From contig NC_133386.1 in the NCBI RefSeq assembly GCF_047511655.1, positions 173,001,146 to 173,065,145 on the forward strand: a stretch of DNA of 64,000 nucleotides. Direction: 5' to 3'. Both the position numbers and the translations under genes were made by a program. Positions 1 to 13,500 of the stretch are shown in pieces. Source of the stretch: Castor canadensis (taxonomy: Eukaryota; Chordata; Mammalia; Rodentia; Castoridae). A model generated the notes under the pieces. It searched no databases, was not told where the DNA came from, and worked only from the letters and a program-made list of their open reading frames with translations. Position 1 is the first letter of the stretch, and the number at the start of each line of letters is the position of its first letter.

Positions 1-1
1 A

Positions 2-586
2 CCAAACTTGAGAATCATGGGCATCGAAGAAGGAGAACAGGTGCAAGTGAAAGGAATGCGTAATCTATTCAACAAAATAATAACGGAAAATTTCCCAAAT
101 CTAGAGAAAGATATTCCCATACAGATGCAAGAGGCCTCCAGGACACCAAACAGACCAGATTAAAAGAGAACTACTCCATGCCATATCATCATTAAAACAA
201 CAAGTTCAGAAACTAAGGAAAGAATATTGAAGGCTGTAAGAGAGAAAAAACAAGTAACATACAAAGGTAAACCCATCAAAATCACAGCAGACTTCTCAAC
301 AGAAACATTAAAAGCAAGAAGAGCATGGGGTAAGATCTTCCGGGCACTGAATGAAAATAACTTCAACCCCAGGATACTCTACCCAGCAAAGCTATCATTC
401 AAAATAGATGGAGCAATAAAAGTCTTCCATGATAAGCAGAAACTAAAACAATATGTGACCACAAAGCCACCATTACAAAAGATTCTGCAAGGGATTCTGC
501 ACACAGAAAGTGACACCCAACTTAACCATGAAAAGGCAGGCAGCACCAAACCACAGGAAAAGAAAAAGCCAGACAGTAGAGAGTAA
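2..586 (+). pseudogene. L1-A ORF1 C-terminal part (RNA-binding protein)
   Basis: Frame 2 encodes [11 protein letters not shown], the start of the RRM domain, and continues into the C-terminal domain with YPAKLSF and KPPLQKILQ. ORF1p is the trimeric RNA chaperone that coats LINE-1 RNA. The coiled coil lies outside the window. One in-frame TAA at 161-163 stands where CAA would be expected in the family, so this copy is nonsense-mutated; otherwise the frame is open to the stop. Confidence 0.9.
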
Positions 587-636
587 CTTCAACTTAAGTA
601 CACACAATCAAACCTTCAAACAACTAAGACAACTAA

Positions 637-3600
637 ATGACAGGAATCACCACATACCTATCAGTACTAATGCTTAATGTTAATGGACTTAATTCACCCA
701 TCAAAAGGCACTGCTTAATGAAATGGATTAAAAAGGAAGATCCAACAACTTGTTGCTTACAGGAGACTCATCTCACCGACAGAAATAAGCATAGGCTTAG
801 GATGAAAGGCTGGAAGAAGATTTACCAAGCCAATGGCCCCCGAAAACAGGCAGGAGTAGCAATACTTATCTCTGACAAAGTAGACTTCAAATTTACATTG
901 ATCAAATGAGATAAAGAAGGACATTCCATACTAATAAAAGGGGAAATAGACCAAAAGGCAATAATAATCATCAACCTGTATGCACCCAATGTCAACGCAC
1001 CCAATTTCATCAAACATACCCTGAAAGACCTAAAAGCATATATAAATGCCAACACAGTGGTTGTGGCAGACTTTAACACCCCATTATCATCAATAGATAG
1101 GTCATCCAAACAAAAAATCAATAAAGAAATCCAAGATCTAAAATATGCAATAGATCAAATGGACCTAGTAGATGTCTACAGAACATTTCATCCAACTTCT
1201 ACACAATATACATTCTTCTCAGCAGCCCATGGAACCTTCTCCAAAATAGATCATATCCTAGGGCACAAAGCAAGTCTCAGCAAATACAAGAAAACAGAAA
1301 TTATACCGTGCATACTATCTGACCACAATGCAGTAAAAGTAGAACTCAACAACAAAAGTAAAGACAAAAAACATGCAAACAGCTGGAAACTAAATAACTC
1401 ATTACTTAATGAAGAATGGATCATCGATGCAATAAAAGAGGAAATTAAAAAGTTCCTGGAAGTCAATGAAAATGAAAACACAACCTACCGGAACCTATGG
1501 GACACAGCTAAGGCAGTCCTGAGAGGAAAGTTTATAGCCATGAGTGCATATATTAAAAAGATTGAAAGATCCCAAATCAATGACCTCATGATACATCTCA
1601 AACTCCTAGAAAAACAAGACCAAGCAAATCCCAAAACAAATAGAAGGAGAGAAATAATAAAAATAAGAGCTGAAATCAACGAAATAGAAACCAAAAAAAC
1701 CATACAAAGAATTAATGAAACAAAAAGTTGGTTCTTTGAAAAAATAAACAAGATTGATAGACCCCTGGCAAACCTGACTAAAATGAGGAGAGAAAAAACC
1801 GAAATTAGTAGAATCAGGAATGCAAAAGGGGAGATAACAACAAACACCATGGAAGTCCAGGAAATCATCAGAGACTACTTTGAGAACCTTTATTCAAATA
1901 AATTTGAAAATTTTAATGAAATGGGCAGATTTCTAGATACATATGATCATCCAAAACTGAACCAAGAGGAAATTAATCACCTGAATAGACCTATAACACA
2001 AAATGAAATTGAAGAAGCAATCAAGAGTCTCCCCAAAAAGAAAAGTCCAGGACCTGATGGATTCTCGGCTGAATTTTATCAGACCTTTAAAGAAGAACTG
2101 ATACCAACCCTCCTTAAACTGTTCCACGAAATAGAAAGGGAAGGAAAACTGCCAAACACATTTTATGAAGCCAGTATTACACTTATCCCATAACAGGCAA
2201 AGACACCTCCAAAAAGGAGAACTATAGGCCAATCTCTTTAATGAACATTGACGCAAAAATCCTCAACAAAATAATGGCAAACCGAATTCAGCAACACATC
2301 AAAAAGATTATTCACCACGACCAAGTAGGTTTCATCCCAGGGATGCAGGGGTGGTTCAACATACGAAAATCAATAAACGTAATAAACCACATTAACAGAA
2401 GCAAAGACAAAAACCACTTGATCATCTCAATAGATGCAGAAAAAGCCTTTGATAAGATCCAACATCATTTCATGATAAAAGCTCTAAGAAAACTAGGAAC
2501 AGAAGGAAAGTACCTCAACATTATAAAAGCTATATATGACAAACCTACAGCCAGTATTATACTTAACAGAGAAAAACTGAAACCATTCCCTCTAAAATCA
2601 GGAACCAGACAAGGATGCCCACTATCTCCACTCCTATTCAACATAGTACTGGAATTCCTAGCCAGAGCAATTAAGCAAGAAGGAATAAAAGGAATACAAA
2701 TAGGTAAAGAAACTGTCAAAATATCCCTATTTGCAGACGACATGATCCTATACCTTAAAGACCCAAAAAACTCTACTCAGAAGCTTCTAGACATCATCAA
2801 TAGCTATAGCAAGGTAGCAGGATATAAAATCAACATAGAAAAATCATTAGCATTTCTATACACTAATAATGAGCAAACTGAAAAAGAATACATGAAAATA
2901 ATTCCATTTACAATAGCCTCAAAAAAAATCAAATACCTAGGTGTAAACCTAACAAAAGATGTGAAAGACCTCTACAAGGAAAACTATACACTTCTGAAGA
3001 AAGAGATTGAGGAAGACTATAGAAAGTGGAGAGATCTCCCATGCTCATGGATTGGTAGAATCAACATGGTAAAAATGTCTGTACTCCCAAAAGTAATCTA
3101 CATGTTTAATGCAATTCCCATCAAAATTCCAATGACATTCATTAAAGAGATCGAAAAATCTACCGTGAAATTTATATGCAAACACAGGAAGCCACGAATA
3201 GCCAAGGCAATACTCAGTCAAAAGAACAATGCAGGAGGTATCACGATACCTGACTTCAAACTATATTACAAAGCAGTAGCAATAAAAACAGCATGGTACT
3301 GGCACAAAAACAGACATGAAGACCAGTGGAACAGAATAGAGGACCCAGATATGAAGCCACACAACTATAACCAACTTATCTTTGACAAAGGAGCTAAAAA
3401 TATACGATGGAGAAATAGCAGCCTCTTCAACAAAAACTGCTGGGAAAACTGGTTAGCAGCCTGCAAAAAACTGAAACTAGATCCATGTATATCACCCTAT
3501 ACTAAGATTAACTCAAAATGGATCAAGGATCTTAATATCAGACCACAAACTCTAAAGTTGATACAGGAAAGAGTAGGAAATACTCTGGAATTAGTAGGTA

Positions 3601-4455
3601 TAGGTAAGAACTTTCTCAACGAAACCCCAGCAGCACAGCAACTAAGAGATAGCATAGATAAATGGGACCTCATAAAACTAAAAAGCCTCTGTTCATCAAA
3701 AGAAATGGTCTCTAAACTGAAGAGAACACCCACAGAGTGGGAGAAAATATTTGCCAACTATACATCAGACAAAGGACTGATAACCGGAATATATAGGGAA
3801 CTTAAAAAACTAAATTCTCCCAGAACTAATGAACCAATAAAGAAATGGGCAAGTGAACTAAACAGAACTTTCTCAAAAGAAGAAATTCAAATGGCAAAAA
3901 AACATATGAAAAAATGCTCACCATCTCTAGCAATAAAGGAAATGCAAATTAAAACCACGCTAAGATTCTACCTCACCCCTGTAAGAATAGCCATCATCAG
4001 CAACACCACCAACAGGTGTTGGCGAGGTTGCGGGGAAAAAGGAACCCTATTACATTGTTGGTGGGAATGTAAACTAGTACAACCACTCTGGAAAAAAATT
4101 TGGAGGCTACTTAAAAAGCTAAACATTGATCTACCATTTGATCCAGCAGTACCACTCTTGGGGATATACCCAAAAGACTGTGACACAGGTTACTCCAGAG
4201 GCACCTGTACACCCATGTTTTGTGGCACTATTCACAATAGCCCAGTTATGGAAACAGCCAAGATGCCCCAACACTGACGAATGGATTAAGGAAATGTGGT
4301 ATCTATACACAATGGAATTTTATGCAGCCATGAAGAAGAACGAAATGTTATCATTTGCTGGTAAATGGATGGAATTGGAGAACATCATTCTGAGTGAGGT
4401 TAGCCTGGCCCAAAAGACCAAAAATTGTATGTTCTCCCTCATATGTGGACATTAG
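637..4455 (+). pseudogene. L1-A ORF2 (endonuclease and reverse transcriptase), broken
   Basis: The endonuclease domain (about 637-1350) shows NVNGLNS, LQETH and SDHNAVKV, but the usual GDFNTPL reads ADFNTPL. The reverse transcriptase carries FADD at 2730-2741. The C-terminal zinc-knuckle-like motif CX3CX7HX4C covers 4017-4070. Defects: a TGA at 907-909 (Arg expected), a 1-bp deletion near 2190 that moves the frame and creates a TAA at 2191-2193, and a further frameshift near 4217. ORF2p nicks the target and primes reverse transcription there. This copy cannot make a full protein. Confidence 0.93.
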
Positions 4456-4967
4456 ATCAAGGGCAAACACAACAATGGGATTGGACTTTGAGCACATGAT
4501 AAAAGCGAGAGCACACAAGGGAGGGGTGAGGATAGGCAAGACACCTAAAAAACTAGCTAGCATTTGTTGCCCTTAACGCAGAGAAACTAAAGCAGATACC
4601 TTAAAAGCAACTGAGGCCAATAGAAAAAGGGGACCAGGAACTAGAGAAAAGGTTAGATCAAAAAGAATTAACCTAGAAGGTGACACACACGCACAGGAAA
4701 TCAATGTGAGTCAATGCCCTGTATAGCTATCCTTATCTCAATCAGCAAAAACCCTTGTTCCTTCCTATTATTGCCTATACTCTCTCTACAACAAAATTAG
4801 AAATAAGGGCAAAATAGTTTCTGCTGGGTATTGAGGGGGTATGGGGGAGAGGGAGGGGGCGCAGTAGGTGGTAAGGGAGGGGGTGGGGGCAGGGGGGAGA
4901 AATGACCCAAGCCTTGTATGCACATATGAATAAAAAAGAAGAACACACACACACACACAAAAAACAA

Positions 4968-6344
4968 ATCGTGGATACACTTTAAAGCAAGTCTCACTCA
5001 TCAGGATTGTTAGACGTACTAGGAAGAAAAGGATTATCAGGTGCACTGGATTGTCTCATCCTTTTCTCCCTCTCTGGGCTCTGAATGGACTACAGATGGA
5101 TTTTCTCTGCAAGGCAGAAAGACGGACCCTAATATTGCCACCTCATGCTTACAGTAGAGGCAGGAGAAGGGGGGTCTTCTCTCTCCTATGCTCTTCCCAG
5201 CAGGGAGAGACTGGCCTAAGAGGAGGACTGGGCTGCTGTTCATCCTTGTGGCTGGGAGGTGCAATGTGTTGGGCAGCCAGTGCAGTCACTGCATAGAGAT
5301 GGTTACCCTTTTGCAGCTCAAGCCTTCCTGCACCCTAAGGAAGGGAGTTTGCAGAGTTGCTACCAAACAGGTAGAAACTAGGTCCTTCTGAAATTAGGTC
5401 AGGAGTACCAGAAATATGTCACTTGCAAGCAATCCATCCTGAGTGGAAAATAAACCCCTTAAATGAGGTGAGGTGACAAACAGTAAACACTTATTTGCCT
5501 TTTCCAGTTAAGCACTGAATGCCCTGTGACTTGCAGTCAGAAGGCCCCATTCAGATAGAGCTGGCTATAGGAATGTTCAACTGCCCAGCTGCCTATATGG
5601 GGCTCCTGCTTCAAGTTACTTTCTTATGAATGCCCATGGAAGACTGAGTGGGATTTGAGATCTCTGTGGGAAATAGACCATGGAAAGAAAACAGAAGGTG
5701 AATTTATGACAAGGCTGAACTCAACTTGAGGGTAGACTAGGGGTTGTCAACCTGGAAATAGTGGGCTTGATTCTGGGGTCCCTGATCCTGTCCTAGTGAA
5801 AGGCTCCTCAGTTCTCATTAGATTCTCAATAGCTATGGTCCCAAAAGGGTTAAAAGCAGCTATTTTAAAAGCAGGCAGCTCAGCTTCCAGGAGATAAAAG
5901 GCAAAGAGATTTTCTTTGTCTTGACTTTCCAGTATCTCACTGGGTGGGAAGAGGCAAGATCTCATCTATACTATTTCAGAATTTTCCAGATGGTGTTAGT
6001 TATAGAACTTCATGTCCTTGTATTGCAAGAGAAAGCTAGACAAATCTGGGCCCAAGTCCTAATGAGACTACTGAGCAGCAGGTGACAAAACCTCAATGAA
6101 CTGGTTTTCTCATCAATAAAGGAATGATAATAACTCTTTCTCACACCAACACTGTTAAGAGTAGATGAAACAGGAGCTTTCTATTTTCATTTCCGCTTAT
6201 AGTCAAAGCTAGTATCACGGAGTCTTTCCTACTAGCAAACAGTGCTAAGTGCTTAGGTATGTTGTATCAAAGTCCTATAATTGTATCCGTTTAATAAAAG
6301 AGGAAAAGAGGGGTGCATACTGCCTGACTCCCAAGTGCATGTAC
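4968..6344. other. Unannotated 3' flank of L1-A
   Basis: No conserved coding segment or confident young repeat is seen. A weak MIR-like stretch lies at about 6070-6200. The short open frames here look like chance. Confidence 0.5.
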
Positions 6345-6440
6345 TTTTTTTTTTTTCCTTCAGTAATGGGGTTTGTTTGAACTGAGCCTCATACTTACTA
6401 GGCAGGTGCTCTACCACTTGTGTCACTCAGCTAGCCCCCA
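6345..6440 (-). repeat. ID-like SINE, minus orientation
   Basis: A T-run followed by the complement of the ID core: a B-box-like GAACTGAGCC region and a GGCAGGTGCTCTACCACTTG A-box region. Confidence 0.75.
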
Positions 6441-6489
6441 AGTGCATATTCTTTACTGGAAGTTCTACCTTCTTCACGTATCCTCCACC

Positions 6490-6514
6490 TGCCCCCCCCC
6501 CCCACACACACACA
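6490..6514. repeat. C-run and CA simple repeat
   Basis: About a dozen C residues followed by alternating CA. Confidence 0.8.
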
Positions 6515-6864
6515 GCTGCCAAGACAAAGAGTTCAGCAAACAGCTGCCACAGGAATGATCTGTATAATTAAGGAGAAAAGGTCTTCACACATGGGGTTTC
6601 TATGATATGTAAGGCATAGGACTGAGATGACCTCATGTGGCTAAATGCTAAGGAGTGCTTTCATCATGCCTTTCGTAATATGTGCATACTGACTGTCAAT
6701 AGGGTTTCTATTCTACATCAGTAAAGATGGTGAGGTTCTTATGCCTGGTTTTATGTCACACCAGCAGTTGTGGGTTTAGCTGGGTATTAGGAAATTGGGC
6801 TCAAATTCAAGAGTAAGAGGCAGCACTGACTGAATGCAACAATTAATGTGAAAAGAATCATGAC

Positions 6865-7427
6865 TAGAATCATAAAACTGGTATTTATTTCCAACTGTTC
6901 CCACTTCCTCACCCAGGAGTGGTAAGAAACAGTATGTGCATCAGACTTCCTGAATAGGACCCAGGGGGCTCAGGGAACTATCTGGAGGGCCTGTGCTGTG
7001 ATGGCCCAGCTCTGTGGATTTATTTGGCTTTTCTGATAGAGATTCAAGTGCTGCTGGCATCACCCATGTGATTCCTTCTGTGTGATCCAGGGCTGGAAAT
7101 GAACTCATCAGGCTAATGCCGTAAATGAACTTATTACGTAAGCTCCACAGTTTGGCCTGAGTTTCTCAAATGACCATGCAGAGGCCACTGAGAAGTACAT
7201 GTTCCCTCACACTGCCACAGCAGTCCCATACAGGGATCTTTCAAAGATGGAGGCTTCTGTGGTCAGAAAGAGGAAAAAGAGGATGAGAACAGCAAGAGGC
7301 CTGGCTGCTTCCTCCCAATTCACCTGTGCCTCTGGATCCAGCAAGGTGCACAGCAGCCTGTGTGGTGAGAGGTGAACACTGCAGAATAATAGCTGGGGCA
7401 TGGCAGTGGCAACAGCAGTGGGTCAGC
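6865..7427 (-). other. COMMD9: COMMD9 3' untranslated region (probable extent)
   Basis: Non-coding sequence follows the TGA. AATAAA hexamers on the minus strand lie at 7019-7024 and 6884-6889. I infer cleavage a little below one of them, so the distal end is approximate. Confidence 0.6.
6884..6889 (-). terminator. Candidate distal polyadenylation signal of COMMD9
   Basis: AATAAA on the minus strand about 540 bp past the stop codon. A second hexamer at 7019-7024 could serve instead. Which one is used cannot be told from sequence. Confidence 0.5.
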
Positions 7428-7568
7428 TCATTTATTAGCTACAGCAGAAAGCTGGTCTCGGATGCGGCCCAGCCCATCCAACATGGTGTCCAGCGTTTCT
7501 TTGCTTAACTCCACAGTCACTGCAGAGATGGAGGGTTTGTCCCCACACAAACTGGGGTCCTCTTGGAT
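7428..7568 (-). CDS. COMMD9: COMMD9 coding exon 6 (terminal)
   Basis: Encodes the last 46 residues ([13 protein letters not shown] to SAVANK) and a TGA at 7428-7430. It has a TTGCAG acceptor. The final two sense codons, AAT AAA, also spell a polyadenylation hexamer. Confidence 0.97.
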   Translation of the reverse strand: MQEDPSLCGDKPSISAVTVELSKETLDTMLDGLGRIRDQLSAVANK

Positions 7569-10500
7569 CTGCAAAGAGAACATGTCTCAGAAAGTTAAAG
7601 CTGCCTCTCTTCTTATCTCACAGTAAGTGAGCCCTACTTAGTTCTGTTGGCCCTGTTTAGAGAGACTCTTCGCTGAGAGGTACAGGGAAGTTTGGCTCTT
7701 GAGTCACTTAGCAACTGGGGAGAGTGAAGGAGATGCTCAAAGGCCTGGCTCACTTTCCATTTCCAGCAGTGTATTGGATGGGAACCTGATGTCCAAGTTA
7801 AGGCTCAGTTACCTTTCCAACATCATAAGTTTTAGCACTCAAGCAAGAAAATACTGCGTTTTATACTTGAACACTGAGAAGTAGGCTTTATGGGATACAT
7901 AAAACAATCTTTTGGCTGTAGGAAAAACATTTCAACTTCTAGTTATAGTTATTTCATCTTTAAAAAAGGAAGAAATCAAGCTTTGTTAGTATTGAAATTT
8001 GAGTTGTACCCTCACTTTTTCATCTTCCTATAAGTGTTGCATTTCTGGGTACTAACTTTAACTAAACAAACCATACGAAATGGATACGTGACTTTAAAAG
8101 ATTCCTGAAAAGAACTATCAGTGAGGATAATGAGGCAAGGGCATGTGAACGGGAAAATGAAGAGCTGACACTTCTCAACTGCTAACAGAAGCTAGGCTGG
8201 CTGTACTGTGAACACTGATAGCTTAACCCTACCAGCCAAGAAGTTGGTGAAAGTCTACTGAAATGATCCTGAATGCACATTACTACTGCTAAAGTTAAAA
8301 TTTTTCACAAAGTGTACAACTTAAAAATACAACATTCTACATTTGTCTCATTGTTTTCAAACTTCTACCTTCAGTATAACTTTTATTCTGATCTGCATGT
8401 ATACTTTGTGCACAAGTACATACATTTGGGGATATACTATTTACTTATACTGGTCCTAGAACTTTGGTGGCTGATTTGTAGATGGCCAATATGGCACTGA
8501 CTCATTCCTGCTCCCACTTTCTTCTCATGGGCCTGACAATAGACGTACCTTCATCTGGAGTAGGCAGGTGGGGACAGCCATACGGCTGATGCTGTCTGAG
8601 GAGGTTTTGATATCCACTCTCCAGTCCAGGTCAACCAGGCGTGGCAGAGAGACTGTGGAGGGGATACCTCAGTTCAGAGCTCATGCTACCCATGTTTACC
8701 AGGCCTTTACTCTATGGTGGGTGGCTTTAAGGGCTACATACACATAATGCATTGGATCTACAAAGCACATTTCTGGGCATCATCTCTTAAGCTTCTGTTT
8801 GAACACCAACCTTCCAGATGTCAGGATAGTATGAGAGGTGGCACATGATAGAAGGAAGACATACCCTGACTCTTAGGAAAAGTGCAGCCTCAGCAATAGT
8901 GGTGCGACACCTTGTTTTAAAGATGAACAGACTTGGTTTGAATGTAGGTTCCACTACTTGCCTAACCTGTTTCCTCCTCTGGAAAATGGAGACAATTTTA
9001 GCCTAGCTCACAGGGTTGTTGGAGGACTAAATGAATCAGTACAGAAAAGTGGCTCTAGCCCTGTGACTGGCTCAGAGGAAGTGTAATGACTGGGTATTAG
9101 ACACACTTTCATCCCACCTTTCAAAGCGTTTTCAATTATTGTTAAGTTTTCTTCACTGAATTGAATAAATAGTCCAATTAATAAATGGTTAAATAAACAG
9201 TTTTCAAAAGGAAAAATAAAAATGGCTAACAAATACATGTGGAAATGTTCAACACCTTTAGCTATAAAGGAAATGCAAATCATCACTAAGATTCCATTTT
9301 GGCCCAGTTAGAATGGCTAGCATCAAGAAAACAAACAAATGCTGGCAAGGATGCGGGGGGAAAAACGGACATTTATATACTGTTGGTGGGAATGTAAATA
9401 TATGCAGCCCCTATGGAAATCAGTATGGAGGTTCCTCAAAAATTAGATAAAAGTACCATGATTCTGCTATACCATTCCTGGGCATTTATCCAAAGGAATA
9501 TAAGTCAACATACAGCTGAGATACCTGCACACCCATGTTTATAGCAGCACTATTCACAATAGCCAAAATGTGGATCAGCCTAGGTGCCCGTCAATTGATG
9601 AATGGCTAGATTATGTGGTATATAAACAAAATGGACTATTATTCAGCCACAAAGAATGAAATTATGTTGTTTGAAGGAAAATGGATGAAGGTAGAGACCA
9701 TGCTAAATGAAATAAGCCGATTGAGAAAGACAAATACTATATGTTTTCTCTCATATGTGGAATCCAGTTCTTAAAAATGAATGACAAGAATGTGAAACAG
9801 GTTCTGTTTGGGGGTAGGTGCCAGTGGGAAGGGGGGCGGCTAAAAGGAGAGGATGATGGGGGGGAGTGAATACTTTATAATAATGCATGAAAATATAACC
9901 ATGAAACTTGCTGAAAAATTTTTAAGAAGGAGGGGGATGGGAAATGAGGGGGAGGAATAGAGGGGGAGAATTTGATCAGGGTACATTGTATGCATGTGGA
10001 AACATCATAATGAAATCCTTCTGTACAACTAATATATGCTAACAAAAATGTAAAAACAAAAAAATAATTATTTTAAGAGTTTCACTTTCTGTTTTAGATA
10101 TTTCTATGATTTTTTGACAACATGCTTTTATAATAATTTTTATAATCAGAAAAAAAATTAAAGAGTGGAATTAAAAAGAAAAAGCACAACACATAGGGTT
10201 TGGTTTGGGACTACAATAGTTTCCTTTGATTTTTGGCTAAAGTCTGGTCACTGGTGGAGCTGGCGCTAGGAGCAGGGTGAAGAAGTACAGACAGATGTCT
10301 CAATACTCACTCTGATTTGCTTGGGCTTCAGTTCTCCAAGAAGATCTGTTTAAGAGAGAAAGATGAGGAAAACAATGGAAAAGAGATGAGGCGAGTTTTC
10401 TGATAGTGAGAGAGACCCTTGGACCTCAGTCTTTGCCTTTTCTCTGATATTCACACCTCCTAGCAGGAAAGAATCTCACAAATCCCTCCCTCCAAAAAAG

Positions 10501-13500
10501 CAATTTTTTCATTGTTTTACAACACTCAGTGACATTAAGACTGCTAGTGCTGCCAGTTAGTTTTTATAGTTTAGGACAAAAAGAATGAAAAGGCTTAATG
10601 CATTGTAATATTAGTGTGCTATTGTTTCCAAAGACACACAGAAAAGATCAACTGACCCTCTATTTTACTGGACACCGCCTACACAGAGTATTGCATGCTA
10701 TGCAAAAGCCTACAAACAGACCTGACTACTGCTAGAGCAAACAGCGTCACAGTCAGATGTGACAGTCAGAGAAGTCAGAGAAAGAATAAAACATGGTCAC
10801 TTATAAGAAAGTTCTAAGTAAACAACAAATCCTTGGTAAAAAGGCATTTTCAGTTATTGCTATTAGAGAGGACTGCTCCAGACATGTGGTAAGCAATAAT
10901 TAGTTCTACTTAATTTTTTGTGTTTAAAAGGATCTGCCCAAGTTGGGAGCCAGCAGTTCATGCCTATAAGCCTAGATATTTGGGAGGCTGATATCAGATT
11001 GAGATTCAAGGCCAGCCCCAGAAAAAGTTAGCAAGACCACATTTAAACCAGTAACTAGGCATGGTGACATGCACTGGTCATCCCAAGCTATGCGGGAGGC
11101 TAGCTAATCAGGAGGATCATGGTAGCAGACTAGCCAAGCTTATCTGCTTGTGAGACTCCGTCTTAATAGAAAAGAGCTGATTGGGGTGATATGTGCCTGT
11201 CATCCAAGCGATGGTGGGAAGCTTAAAATAAGAGGATTGTGGCAAAAAGGGAGACCTTATCTCCAAAATAAGCAGAACAAAAGGGGCTGGAGGTGTGGCT
11301 CAAGTGGTAGAGCCTCTGCTTTAGTAAGCATGAAGCCCTGAGTCCAAACCTCAGCACAAACACACACAAAAAAAGGATCTTGCAGACAATTCACAAAAGA
11401 AATTAAAAAAACTACTAGTAATTACTAGTGTCAAAGATATGTAAGTTGAAACAAGGGACCATTTGGCATTTGTGGAACTGTGGAAAAGCATAAGAAAAAA
11501 TCCCTTCAGTGAAGGTGCAGGGAGTCCCACTGATGGAAAAAGAGTTGGTGCAATTTTTTTGATCGCCAACTGGATAATACAAGGCCGGAACTCAGTATGT
11601 TCATGGCCTTTAACCTAGTAAGGAAATAATTAAACACATGAGCACAGTTTCCACTATAAACAGCTCACTAAAGTGAGACACTGCCAATATGCTAAATGTT
11701 TAACACTAAGGAATTTAAAATTTATACCCAATTCCTTCATGTAATGGAATAAATTTTACCTTTAACTATTAAAAAGACATTGAAAGTAACTAATTAATTG
11801 GAATTTGAGTGATATTAATACTGCTTACTGAAAAGAAGCATGGCCTCATCCTTTTTTGCTAAAATCAAAAACAAGCTATCAACCCCTCTACGTATGTGTA
11901 AAGAGAAACAATAAACAAGTCCTGAAAGGCTGTCCATTAAGGAATTAATACTAATAACTTCTGGGTGATGGAACTATATAGGTGTCTTATTTTCTTCTTT
12001 TAGCTTACCCGTATTTTCTAAGTTTTCAACAATTAACGTATTTCTAGAACAGGAATAAAAATAATAAGAAATATGAAAGTTAGAAGGAACTCTCAAAAAT
12101 GAGCACTTACACATGTTCTAGGATGATTTTTGTCAAAAGGTTTTTGAGATTTTGGTGGAAATTTTCTGGAAAGAGAGCCAGAACGGCCTCGGCTGAAGAC
12201 AGGTCATGGAATGCCACCAGTCTAGTGAGGCGATGCAGAGCCTGGAGCAGCTGTAGGATACAGAGGGCAGTCCTGAAGCTTCAGGAGAAGCAGGGAGCAG
12301 GGTGGAGCTCCATATCCCATCCCATGGCTACACAGTGCCACAGTGACTCAAGTCGCAGGAGTATGGAGGGCTCTATGGTAGATGCTGGTGCCCCACATAT
12401 CTCCACCACTCCCAGTTCACCCACTGCTCTAGAAGACAGGTGCAAGCTGCCTGACCTAGGAAGCTGCTAGCTTGTCAGAAATCCTTAGCTTGTAAGCAAA
12501 GGGTTAAGACATCCCTTTTCTTTCTGTGGGAGAATCTGACCTTCAGTTAACTTTCTGGTGCTGTTTCCCTGGTAACCTGAGAGAAATGGAAAGTCATCTG
12601 GGTTACTAGGCAACCCTGCATTGGTCCAGTGCCTCTGGACTGAGAGGACTGCATAAACACCTGGGGCCCACAGCGCTGGGCACCCTAAATGGGGTTGTAC
12701 ACTCCTTGCAAGAACCTGAAGCTGTACTTATTGAATTGTGACAAGATATATTGGGTCCTGTGGCATTTGGGATTTGAATCCAGGGTGACAGAAGTCTCAT
12801 GCCCTTGCCCTTAAGTTGTTACAAAGGAGGGAAAACAAAGAAAATGAAACAGCTCCTATAGGCCATGTGGACTCCCTCTGTGAAAGAGGAGTACTGGATC
12901 CCACCCTGCTATGTATTACCATTCTACACTTTTTTTTTTTTGCAGTGCTGGGGATTGAACCCAAGGCCTTGAACATGCTTGGCAAGGGCTATACCAATAG
13001 GCCACATCTGGAGTTACCATCTTATGTCTTTCTATGTAGATCTGTAGCCACTTGTGGATTATGGTTGATTTGTGAATATGATGATGCTTAGCTGAATCCA
13101 GGAAAACTCTGGAGGTACCTGTTTCTCTGCTTTAGGGCTTTTTCTGTTCTCACTGAAGGTTGTCTGACTACTACATATGGACATAACCCAGAAGTGAGGG
13201 GAAGTTAACCCTCCAACAGTGAGGGTGGGAGTTAGTGTTACAGTGGTAACTCCTCATGAACATACCATTTTACTGGTTTATCTCCAGTCCCTGCTGGATT
13301 TTCCCCAGTCCCTCCTTTGTACTTTTCTAGAATCACCACCCAGATCACCAGCTATACCCAAGTCCTTGCCTCATGTCTATAAAAGAACCCAAACTAAGTC
13401 TCCAACTCACTTCTATAATCTTACTTCTGTTTTTTACTTTTCAATAGTTGGTTTCAACGAGCAAAGCTCTAGATTAAAAATAAAAATAACAACATAGATA

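Larger units (their letters stand above)
1..4966 (+). mobile_element. LINE-1 copy L1-A (young family; 5' part outside window)
   Basis: Reads in order: the C-terminal half of ORF1 (2-586), a 50-bp spacer, ORF2 (637 to about 4455), a 3'UTR with a G-rich tract (about 4826-4898), AATAAA at 4928-4933, and an A-rich tail with an AC microsatellite. The element enters from the left edge, so its 5' end and left target duplication are not visible. It has few defects, so the insertion is fairly recent. It has a 9-bp insertion (CDTGYSRG in ORF2) that L1-C and L1-D lack, so it belongs to a sister subfamily. Confidence 0.95.

Noticed and set aside
4940-4966. Possible CRISPR-like or phage-like repeats
   Set aside because: All short repeats here are microsatellites, SINE tails or small tandem duplications in a mammalian genome.
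12099-12470. 123-codon plus-strand open frame
   Set aside because: Antisense shadow of COMMD9 exon 3 and its flanking intron.
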